Source: an uncultured Lachnospiraceae bacterium (GTDB lineage: Bacteria > Bacillota > Clostridia > Lachnospirales > Lachnospiraceae). Taken from it: a stretch of 12,393 nt of DNA. How positions within the stretch are numbered: the first letter of the stretch is position 1; every line of letters starts with the position of its first letter. Positions 6,100-12,041 of the stretch are shown here, piece by piece. Where the stretch lies: assembly GCA_902783095.1 (NCBI GenBank), contig CACZPX010000007.1:1-12393 (forward strand). The letters run 5' to 3'. Position numbers and translations under genes: made by a program. The notes beneath the pieces are model-generated. The model saw only the letters and a list, made by a program, of their open reading frames with translations, was not told where the DNA came from and searched no databases.

Positions 6100-7116
6100 C
6101 TACCCGCGGAGCATACGGTTTCTGCGGACTCCCTTGACCACCTTGAAGACCACGATGGCCACGCCGGAGACCGCCAGCAGAAAATAAAAACTGATGCCGC
6201 GGGATAAAAGCACCGCGGGATACAGATTCCGCTCCGAAAAGATCGGGCCGAACAGGGACAGGAAAATGGCCTCGCTGATGCCCACCGCGCCGGGGATCGG
6301 CAGCATGTCGCAGCAGAGATTGACGATCAGCTGCGTCGCCAGCACGTGGAACAGGCTCTGCCCGCTCATCCCGAAACTCTTGTAGATGCAGTACGGAATG
6401 ACCAGAATGGCCAGGCGCTGTACCGTCAGAACGCCGAAGGTCCGCAGGATCTGCTTCGGGTTGCGGCGGAAAAACTGCGCGCAGCCGTGATATTCGTCCA
6501 GCTTCTCATGCATGCGGTCCATCATCTCCGGCACGTTCTTCACAAAGTGCAGCTTGCCCAGGATCCGGACCGCCAGCCGCAGCAGCGCGTTGGTGAGCCG
6601 TCTGGAAAAGAGCACGATGATCAGAAACGTGATCAGCGCCACGTTTAAAAGCAGACCCACAAAGGCCAGCAGCCGGATGGACTTCATCGTGGCGGCCACG
6701 TAACGGAACTCCGCCAGGAAGAACAGTCCGCACAGCCACAGAAAGGACAGCTTGTACAGCAGCGTGATGGCGATGAGCGCGCCGGTCGCGTCCGTGCCCG
6801 GATGTCCGTCCTTGGCCATGGCGCGCAGCTGCATGGGCTGCCCGCCCGTGCTGGACGGCGTGATGGCGGAGAAAAAGATCTCCAGGAACGAATACTCAAA
6901 GCACTGGGGAATGGTGACGATGCTGCCGCGCCCCTTCATCAGGACCCGGATGGCATAACCGCCGCAAAAGATATAGACCGCCATCGAAATGATCGCAGCC
7001 CATACCCAGACGCCGTTCGCATCGCGTACGACCGTCCACACGTCACGCAGATCCTGGTCCTTCAGCAGGAAGAAGAAGGTCACCCCCATCAGCACCGCCA
7101 TGGAACCGATCTGCAC
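6100..7116 (-). CDS. UPF0104/lysylphosphatidylglycerol synthase-TM-type integral membrane protein
   Basis: At least 338 residues with about eight hydrophobic helices. It matches the membrane (flippase-like) half of MprF/YbhN-type proteins: ITPSSTGGQPMQLRAM (86-100) and MLPIPGAVGISEAIF (271-285) are the two conserved loops. It has no soluble aminoacyl-transferase domain, so it is not a complete lysyl-PG synthase; members of this kind are thought to move or modify phospholipids or glycolipids, but a substrate cannot be read. It heads the operon with pssA and psd, supporting a role in membrane lipid handling. The start is uncertain: GTG 7116 has only weak GGAAAAG upstream, yet the frame is open for a further 19 codons, including a basic KNWKSRI that would suit an N-terminal cytosolic tail, with only an ATT near the upstream stop at 7174-7176. 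Confidence 0.85.
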   Translation of the reverse strand: MQIGSMAVLMGVTFFFLLKDQDLRDVWTVVRDANGVWVWAAIISMAVYIFCGGYAIRVLMKGRGSIVTIPQCFEYSFLEIFFSAITPSSTGGQPMQLRAMAKDGHPGTDATGALIAITLLYKLSFLWLCGLFFLAEFRYVAATMKSIRLLAFVGLLLNVALITFLIIVLFSRRLTNALLRLAVRILGKLHFVKNVPEMMDRMHEKLDEYHGCAQFFRRNPKQILRTFGVLTVQRLAILVIPYCIYKSFGMSGQSLFHVLATQLIVNLCCDMLPIPGAVGISEAIFLSLFGPIFSERNLYPAVLLSRGISFYFLLAVSGVAIVVFKVVKGVRRNRMLRG

Positions 7117-7180
7117 GATTCTGCTTTTCCAGTTTTTATGTTCCGTTCCCGTGTTCCGTCCCTTGTCCGCAATTTACGAA

Positions 7181-7210
7181 TCTATAGGAGGATATTTTAC
7201 CATATTTCAA
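7181..7210 (-). promoter_or_regulatory. Candidate promoter of the lipid operon (UPF0104-pssA-psd)
   Basis: On the minus strand TTGAAA (7210-7205) and TATAGA (7186-7181) are 18 bp apart. The predicted start near 7174 leaves a leader of about 58 nt to GTG 7116. An overlapping GCGACA/TAAAAT pair with 17-bp spacing is an alternative. This AT-rich patch is distinct from the GC-rich coding DNA on both sides. Confidence 0.5.
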
Positions 7211-7241
7211 ATGGTTTGTCGCTATCTGCAGGAAGTTTTTT

Positions 7242-7259
7242 GGTGTCCGGCCGGACGCC
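7242..7259. other. Hairpin with 12-bp palindrome downstream of the serine dehydratase gene
   Basis: GTCCGGCCGGAC (7245-7256) is a perfect palindrome and extends to a 7-bp stem with one G-U pair (GGTGTCC/GGACGCC) in plus-strand RNA. A run of six Ts precedes it on the plus strand (7235-7241), meaning As follow it in the serine dehydratase mRNA. It is therefore not a standard intrinsic terminator in either direction, though it may serve as a pause, an mRNA 3' end or a protein site. It lies in the 168-bp gap 7117-7284 together with the lipid operon promoter. Confidence 0.35.
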
Positions 7260-7284
7260 GTACCGGCACGCGGCCCGCTGCTTT

Positions 7285-8874
7285 TCAGCCCTGCTGCTCA
7301 CCGGCAGCGCGGGCCTCCTTCAGGCGTCTGGCGGTGGGCGTCGTGCAGCAGCCGCTCTTTCCGATGCCCAGGGTGGTCATGATGGTCCGGCCGCCCTCTA
7401 TAAAGGGTCCGATCATCTCGTCCAGCGGGACCAGCACGTCAAAGCCCGCCAGCACCGCTTTGGCACAGGTCGCCGCAGACGAGACCGCCGTCATATTCCG
7501 GGCCAGGCAGGGCACCTGCACAAAGCCGCACACCGGATCGCAGACCAGGCCGTAGGTGGTCTGCAGCCCCATGCACGCCGCGTCGCAGACCTGCTTTGCC
7601 GTCCCGCCGCACAGCGCGGCAAGCCCCGCTGCGGCCATGGCCGTTCCGCAGCCGATCTCCGCCTGACAGCCCGTCATACCGCCGGAGAAATTGTTGCCCT
7701 CTATCATTAAGATCACGCCGATCAGCCCTGCGCAGAGCAGGGCGTCCGCCAGTTCTTTTTCCGTTTTGTCCATGCTGCGCGCCGCGGGGATCAGAAGCCC
7801 CGGCACGATGCCGGAAGATCCGCCGGTGGGCACGCACACGATCTTACCGGAGGCGTTGCTGTATTCCATCACGCCGAGCGCCGCCGGGATCGCCTCGTCC
7901 AGAAAGCCCAGCGCCGGCAGGTGTCCCTCCCGCATGTAGCGCTGCACAGCCGGCCCCTTCTGATCCAGAATGCCCGGGAAGGAGAAGTCGGTCTGCGTTC
8001 CCGCCTCGATGCCGGTCTTCATGATGGCAAGAAGCTCCTGCGCATAGGCGTAGACCTGCGCTTCCGTCCAGCCGCTCACCGCCGTCTCATAGGCGACGGC
8101 TGCCTGCGCCGGCGTCCCGTGATTATCTTCGCACCAGGCGATCAGGCCTGCCGCCGTGTCAAAGGGCGGCACCGCCGCGGGCGCGATCACCTCCGGCACC
8201 ACCGGTTCCACGGTCCGCACAAAACAGACGTGGTCCTGTGCCGCGAGCGTTTTTTCCAGCGCCGGTTCCGGCGCCGCGGCGAGCTTGATCTGCAGGATGG
8301 CCCTGCCCCCGTCCGCGGTCCAGACCGTCTGACTGCCCTGCGGCAGCAGGCTTTCCGCGGCCGCTTCCACCGCGGCCCGCACGGGCGCCGCATCCGTATC
8401 CAAAAGCACAAAGACCTCGTAATAGGCGCCGTGGGACTCGATGGGGATCCCGTCGATGCTGTGCATCAGAAACGAGCCGCCGCCCAGGGACTCGCCCACG
8501 ATGACCATGTTCCGGCCGCCGCCGCTCAGGCGCAGCCTAGCCGCCTCGTAGCCGCCGATCGTCAGGTCGTCCACCGCGCGAAAGCTCACCTCCAGGCCGG
8601 CTTCTTTGGCGCACGCGTAGCACTGTTTGTAGTCCGGCGCGTTCTGATCTTTGCCCAGCAGGCCGTTTACAAAGGAATAATCGCTCTTCATGCCAAAGAG
8701 CGTGGTTGGAAACGACCCCGTGCTGCTGTATTCGATCACCGCCTTTTGGGGGATCCCGCCAAAGATGCGGTTGGCAAACAGCGCGATGCGGGCGGGCCCG
8801 CAGGTATTGGAACTGGACGGCCCCGGCGTGATGGGCGCAAGGGTGTGGTTGAAAATGCTGTGTACTTCTCTCAT
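7285..8874 (-). CDS. sdaA: L-serine ammonia-lyase (L-serine dehydratase), iron-sulfur-dependent, single chain
   Basis: 529 residues, beta and alpha parts fused in one chain. It deaminates L-serine to pyruvate and ammonia using a [4Fe-4S] cluster. The N-terminal part (about 1-220) is the beta/ASB-like domain, including the PGPSSSNTCGPARI segment (17-30), where serine dehydratases usually have SSSHT. The catalytic alpha domain follows from about 240: VCVPTGGSSGIVPG (346-359), GNNFSGGMTGCQAEIGCG (393-410) and CDPVCGFVQVPC (445-456). Cluster ligands are expected at C403, C445 and C456, the 42/11 spacing I recall for the characterised Legionella enzyme. The tail has an adjacent Cys pair (C509, C510). 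ATG 8874 follows AAGGGGG at short spacing. It has its own promoter, so it is a single-gene unit. Its serine link to pssA may be coincidental. Confidence 0.93.
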   Translation of the reverse strand: MREVHSIFNHTLAPITPGPSSSNTCGPARIALFANRIFGGIPQKAVIEYSSTGSFPTTLFGMKSDYSFVNGLLGKDQNAPDYKQCYACAKEAGLEVSFRAVDDLTIGGYEAARLRLSGGGRNMVIVGESLGGGSFLMHSIDGIPIESHGAYYEVFVLLDTDAAPVRAAVEAAAESLLPQGSQTVWTADGGRAILQIKLAAAPEPALEKTLAAQDHVCFVRTVEPVVPEVIAPAAVPPFDTAAGLIAWCEDNHGTPAQAAVAYETAVSGWTEAQVYAYAQELLAIMKTGIEAGTQTDFSFPGILDQKGPAVQRYMREGHLPALGFLDEAIPAALGVMEYSNASGKIVCVPTGGSSGIVPGLLIPAARSMDKTEKELADALLCAGLIGVILMIEGNNFSGGMTGCQAEIGCGTAMAAAGLAALCGGTAKQVCDAACMGLQTTYGLVCDPVCGFVQVPCLARNMTAVSSAATCAKAVLAGFDVLVPLDEMIGPFIEGGRTIMTTLGIGKSGCCTTPTARRLKEARAAGEQQG

Positions 8875-8912
8875 GATGCCCCCTTAAAACGTGCGGCTGC
8901 ACCTTTTTCCCG

Positions 8913-8924
8913 GGCCGCGCGGCC
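8913..8924 (-). promoter_or_regulatory. GC-only palindrome in the serine dehydratase 5' leader
   Basis: GGCCGCGCGGCC is a perfect 12-bp palindrome set in a stretch of G and C (about 8909-8930), between the predicted start near 8934 and the SD. A second small hairpin, GTGC-ggct-GCAC, lies at 8891-8902. Together they fill most of the roughly 60-nt leader. They may tune translation or bind a regulator; no known riboswitch is recognised. Confidence 0.4.
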
Positions 8925-8940
8925 GCGGGCTTTCTTAAGT

Positions 8941-8969
8941 ACTATAGCACAATCTGCGCCCCTGTCCAA
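8941..8969 (-). promoter_or_regulatory. Extended -10 sigma-A promoter of the serine dehydratase gene
   Basis: On the minus strand TTGGAC (8969-8964) and TATAGT (8946-8941) are 17 bp apart, with TGc immediately before the -10. The predicted start is near 8934. It lies in the 156-bp gap after the FHA gene, in which I see no intrinsic terminator for the pilus cluster. Confidence 0.7.
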
Positions 8970-9030
8970 TCCGGCGCCGTCTTTTGCTCCTAACGCAAGG
9001 CTGTGGATCGCCGGAGCCGGTCACGCCTCT

Positions 9031-10338
9031 TTAAGCACCGCAGGCCGTATCCGCGCCGCCGCGGCGGTAGCGGTAAGCCGCGTCCGCAAAGCGAAGCTCG
9101 TCCCCCTCCTGCAGCGGATACCACTGATGCGGCATCAGCCGGTCGCCGTTTAAAAAGGTCCCGTTGGTGGAGCCCTCGTCGCGCACCCGGCAGCCGTCCG
9201 CCGTGCCCTCGAGCACCGCGTGGTCCCGGCTCAGATAGCTGCTCTCTATCTGGACCTGCGCCCCGCCGCCGAGCTTTCCGATCCGGCAGGGCGTCTGCTT
9301 CAGATAGAGGTTGCCGCGCTGTTCCGGCGCAAGACTGATCAATATGATCTGCGCCCGGTCCGCGGCGCCCATGTCGGCCAGCAGGACCGTCTCCCCCCGC
9401 GCAAAGAATTCCGTCTCCTCCGGATTTTCCGGTTCATAGGCGAGCGTATCGTCCATCAGGATGACCGGCAGCTCTTCTTCCGGCGGCGGCAGCGCCTCCG
9501 AGGCGGCCTCCGGGCGCATCAGCTTCCGGCCGCCCGCCTCCCGCAGGATCAGGGTCAGCATCACAAAAAAGAGCGCCGTCACCGCACAGATCCCGTAGCG
9601 GATCCAGCGGGAAAAGCCGCTTAAGATCCCGCTTCCGAGCAGAAAGATCACCGCGCCGGCACCCAGTAGCGGCATCAGCAAAACGCCCGCCTTTCTGAGC
9701 CTTTTTTGCCCTTCCCGCCACCGTTTTTTGCGGGCTTCCCGCCGCGCGTCCCGCTCCACCCAGTCCGGCAGGGCGTCGTCCGCCGGCGTCTCCGTCTGCT
9801 GCCCCGCGCACAGGACCTCCGCCAGCCGCGCCGGCTCCGCCCCTTCCAGACAGAGCGCCAGCAGGCTTTCCCGTTCGTCTGGCGAAAGCGCAAACCCTTC
9901 GCGGCTTTCTCCGTCCGGTTCCGCCTCCAGCTTGAAATCCAGCAGCGCCGCCAGCTGCTGGGCAAGCGGCGCCGCGTCCCCCGGATAGGCGCAGAACCGC
10001 ACGGCGCCGTCCGCGTCAAAAAAGAGCAGATCCGGGTCCAGCAGCAGGCAGTCCTCGCCGATCAGCCAGGCGGTCAGTTCCTCTTTCTGCCGCTCCACCG
10101 CCTCCAAGATCTGCAGCAGCACGGCCCCGTCGGGCCTGCGGACGGCAGCCGCTTCCCGCAGGGAAGTCAGGCCGCCTGTCTGGTAACAGCAGGTCCGCTC
10201 CCCGTCCGTATTGCGCATCCGCAGGCGGCAAAGCCCGGGGACGTCGTTTTCCGACAGAACGCGCTGTTCATACCCGCCTCCCGGACCGTCCATCCGCACC
10301 GTCGTCTCCTCCGGAATCTTAGTCTTTCGGATCTGCAT
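9031..10338 (-). CDS. FHA-domain membrane protein with DUF6382-like N-terminal part (pilus cluster)
   Basis: 435 residues in three parts. Residues 1-180 form a soluble domain resembling the DUF6382 region that often precedes FHA in clostridial pilus clusters (ends of a Leu-rich segment LLLDPDLLFFDADGAVRFCAYPG at 98-120). A basic stretch (ARREARKKRWREGQKRLRK, 198-216) leads into two hydrophobic helices (about 217-238 and 245-266), then an acidic, proline-rich linker. The C-terminus (about 347-426) is an FHA domain: CRIGK, LSRDHA (369-374) and STNGTFLNG (390-398) carry the phosphothreonine-binding Arg, Ser, His and Asn residues. FHA domains bind phosphothreonine, so this may couple pilus assembly to a Ser/Thr kinase. 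ATG 10338 has AAGGAG 7 nt upstream. Last gene of the cluster, 36 bp after a TadE-like gene. Confidence 0.85.
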   Translation of the reverse strand: MQIRKTKIPEETTVRMDGPGGGYEQRVLSENDVPGLCRLRMRNTDGERTCCYQTGGLTSLREAAAVRRPDGAVLLQILEAVERQKEELTAWLIGEDCLLLDPDLLFFDADGAVRFCAYPGDAAPLAQQLAALLDFKLEAEPDGESREGFALSPDERESLLALCLEGAEPARLAEVLCAGQQTETPADDALPDWVERDARREARKKRWREGQKRLRKAGVLLMPLLGAGAVIFLLGSGILSGFSRWIRYGICAVTALFFVMLTLILREAGGRKLMRPEAASEALPPPEEELPVILMDDTLAYEPENPEETEFFARGETVLLADMGAADRAQIILISLAPEQRGNLYLKQTPCRIGKLGGGAQVQIESSYLSRDHAVLEGTADGCRVRDEGSTNGTFLNGDRLMPHQWYPLQEGDELRFADAAYRYRRGGADTACGA

Positions 10339-10374
10339 TTCTGGGCTCCTTCCTTTCTCTGTGCCGCGGCCGCG

Positions 10375-10743
10375 CTACGGCTGCGGCAGGGCGCGCGCTC
10401 TCCGCAGGGTTTTTCCCGGCTCCTCTAACGTACGCGACGCCGCGGCCTCTCCGCGCAGCAGCCCCACAGGCCAGATCCCGTCCAGGGCATAGCTGCCCGC
10501 GGCCGTTCCGTCCCGTACGGTGACGGTCCCCCGCGTCAGGGTAAAGACCGGCGCCCCATCGTCCGGACAGGCGTCCGTCACAGTCTGTTCCATGCAAAGC
10601 TGGCAGACCCGCGCCGCCACCGCTGCGGCGTCCCGCAGATAAAACGTCATAAGGATCACCGAAAACAGCGTAAACAGTGTCAGGCTCGCCACAAACGCCG
10701 CCTCCACCGTAAGACTTGCATCGGTTTCCGTATTCTGATCCAT
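10375..10743 (-). CDS. Short TadE-like/pseudopilin-like protein (tad pilus cluster)
   Basis: 122 residues. The N-terminus MDQNTETDASLTVEAAFVASLTLFTLFSVILMTFY has the TadE-type hallmark: a short polar leader, then T-V-E-A-A at the start of a single hydrophobic helix (about 11-36). The glutamate of TVEAA corresponds to the conserved glutamate of type IV pilin-like proteins, which are processed by prepilin peptidase just before the helix; the peptidase gene lies upstream. The rest is a small beta-rich tail (VFTLTRGTVTVRDG) without cysteine motifs beyond C56, C59 and C67. ATG 10743 is chosen because AAGGAG lies 4 nt upstream and the family N-terminus begins here; a start at 10767 would add 8 residues and place the SD inside the gene. 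It is shorter than usual TadE proteins. Confidence 0.78.
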   Translation of the reverse strand: MDQNTETDASLTVEAAFVASLTLFTLFSVILMTFYLRDAAAVAARVCQLCMEQTVTDACPDDGAPVFTLTRGTVTVRDGTAAGSYALDGIWPVGLLRGEAAASRTLEEPGKTLRRARALPQP

Positions 10744-10839
10744 GTTGCTCCTTTCCCGACCCGGCACGCGCTTCCTGCGGACGGCAAAAGGCCGCCCGTT
10801 CCGGCTTATGCTGCTTTTTCCGTTTCAGGCCGCTGCTGC

Positions 10840-11271
10840 TCATGCACGCAGGCTCTGCAGCAGCAGACGCAGCGCCTCCCCTGCCGCCAGAAACGGGATA
10901 AAGGGCAGCTTTGTCTTTCCGCTGCCCCGCCGCATAAGCAGCAGGCCGGCGCCAAAAAGGCCCGCCAGCACCAGCCCCAGAAACAGCGTCCCGGCCGCTG
11001 CCGCGCCGCCGGCCCAGAGGCCGCAGGCCAGTACGGTCCAGCCGTCCCCGTAGCCGATGCTCTGTGCAGTCAGCCGTCCCAGAAACAGGACGAACAGCCC
11101 CGGCACCATATCAGCCAGCCAGACGGGCGGGCCCATCCCGCAGCGTAAGAAGGCTGCCGGAAGGCCGCAGACCGCGTACAGCAGCAGCCAGCACCTGGGC
11201 AGGCGCTTTTTCTCCAGGTCCCACGCGGCAAACGCCGCCAGCGTGGGGAGGACCGCAAACGCCGCCCTCAT
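10840..11271 (-). CDS. Prepilin peptidase, A24 family (TadV/CpaA-like)
   Basis: 143 residues, about five membrane helices, the short TadV/CpaA form without the N-methyltransferase domain of PilD. It cleaves the leader from Flp pilin and TadE-like pseudopilins at the membrane. Both catalytic aspartates are visible: D18 in FAAWDLEKKRLP and D76 in the G-x-G-D motif SIGYGDGW (71-78). The FIPFLAAGE segment near the end (about residues 125-133) is also typical. The start is ATG 11271, which overlaps the TGA of the preceding TadE-like gene as ATGA, indicating coupled translation. The frame is open further upstream, to 11607, but that part is an out-of-frame shadow of the preceding gene and not membrane-like. 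Good match, no key residue missing. Confidence 0.9.
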   Translation of the reverse strand: MRAAFAVLPTLAAFAAWDLEKKRLPRCWLLLYAVCGLPAAFLRCGMGPPVWLADMVPGLFVLFLGRLTAQSIGYGDGWTVLACGLWAGGAAAAGTLFLGLVLAGLFGAGLLLMRRGSGKTKLPFIPFLAAGEALRLLLQSLRA

Positions 11272-12041
11272 CCGCCGCACCTGCTGCAGGCCGGAAGACC
11301 GCAGTCCGAAAGCAGGATCCAGCGCCAGCTGCGCTTCAGGCCGCTGCAGTTCCGGTCCGTGTGGTACCGCCTGCCGGCCTCCGTGATATAGCAGCTGCCG
11401 TCCCCGGCCCGCAGGCCGCAGCGTTCGCAGGGATAGTATTTTTTGCCGTCCCGGTTGCGGGCCGCCGCCACGTCCGCGCGGGAGATCTGCCGGACGGACA
11501 GCGTCAGGTAGGTGCAGGCCTCCGTCAGATGGTACACGCTGGCATGATCCGTGACGATCACGTAACGGCCGGACTCCCCCGGCTCCGGCATGAAGCGCCC
11601 CGTCCATGCCCGCCGCACCGCGGCGGCCTGCTGCACGGGCAAAAGCCCCGCCTCCCAGTTCCGCGTGACAGTAATATCCTCTCCGGCCGCTTCGTCCGCC
11701 TGAAACGACGTCTCCGCGCGCCGCGCGGCCTCCCGGTCGGCCTCGTACCAGAGGATGCTCCCCTGCCGCAGCGTCAGAAAAACCGACAGGAAGACATAAC
11801 AGAAGAACAAAAACGCCGGGAGGGCAAGCGCGGCCTCCGCCGTGATGACGGCGGGAGCGGTTTCGGACGTCTCTTCGGGTCGAGGAAAATGTTTTGGCCT
11901 TTCTTTGGTCCTTTTTTGTTTTTTTGGGGGTTGCAATGGGAGAGATGAGATAGGGAATAATTCTCTGAACCTCTTGCCGAAGAGACTTCCGAAACCGCCC
12001 CCGGATCTAATAACTGCAGGTGGTCGTAAATTCGTATTCAT
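11268..12041 (-). CDS. TadE-like protein with two C-terminal zinc-ribbon-like repeats and an unusual N-terminal extension
   Basis: 257 residues as read. The TadE core begins at AVITAEAALALPAFLFFCYVFLSVFLTL (64-91), the pilin-like helix, and ends at the RAWTG motif (145-149). Two similar tails follow: YHLTEAC...YYPCERC (H171, C176, C205, C208) and YHTDRNC...PACSRC (H227, C232, C252, C255), each an H/C-C-C-C set suited to binding zinc. This layout occurs in clostridial tad clusters. The first 63 residues are odd: rich in K, P and R, AT-rich in codons and partly made by inverted repeats (11857-11998). ATG 12041 has AAGGAG only 2 nt away and overlaps the previous gene by 35 bp, so the true start is uncertain; no other ATG or GTG precedes the helix, only a TTG at about residue 36. 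Its stop overlaps the peptidase start. Confidence 0.78.
   Translation of the reverse strand: MNTNLRPPAVIRSGGGFGSLFGKRFRELFPISSLPLQPPKKQKRTKERPKHFPRPEETSETAPAVITAEAALALPAFLFFCYVFLSVFLTLRQGSILWYEADREAARRAETSFQADEAAGEDITVTRNWEAGLLPVQQAAAVRRAWTGRFMPEPGESGRYVIVTDHASVYHLTEACTYLTLSVRQISRADVAAARNRDGKKYYPCERCGLRAGDGSCYITEAGRRYHTDRNCSGLKRSWRWILLSDCGLPACSRCGG
11857..11998. repeat. Inverted repeat pair flanking an AT-rich core (MITE-like or invertible segment)
   Basis: The left arm 11857-11885 and the right arm 11970-11998 are inverted copies: the outer 22 bp match with one mismatch (GCGGTTTCGGA then C or A, then GTCTCTTCGG), and after three mismatches GAGG matches again, 25 of 29 in all. The 84-bp core has about 31 G or C bases by hand count (about 37%), far below the surrounding genes, and contains runs of T6, T7 and G5 on the plus strand (11912-11930). 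The right arm also folds by itself (CTCTT-cggc-AAGAG on the minus strand). I see no clear target-site duplication and no recombinase in the window. The segment lies inside the 5' part of the TadE-like gene at 11268-12041. Confidence 0.75.

Noticed and set aside
7187..7555. Plus-strand AGGAGG (7187-7192) with an ATG at 7211 and an open frame beyond
   Set aside because: Spacing to the ATG is far too long (about 18 nt) and the frame runs antisense into the serine dehydratase gene with no recognisable protein. The AGGAGG is the complement of spacer bases in the minus-strand promoter.
7921..9153. Long plus-strand open frame (about 410 codons) opposite the serine dehydratase gene
   Set aside because: It is fully antisense to a well-supported enzyme gene, is R/H/A-rich without any domain pattern, and has no SD. 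High GC creates such frames.
10319..10843. Minus-strand frame whose ATG overlaps the prepilin peptidase stop (ATGA)
   Set aside because: The overlap looks like coupling, but beyond about 30 residues it is an out-of-frame, glycine/arginine-rich reading of the TadE-like gene at 10375-10743, which has its own SD and a clear pilin-like helix.
11064..11948. Plus-strand open frame (about 294 codons) through the TadE-like and peptidase genes, ending in MFWPFFGPFLFFWG
   Set aside because: Antisense to two supported genes. The hydrophobic end only matters as the sequence that would be read if the inverted-repeat segment flipped.
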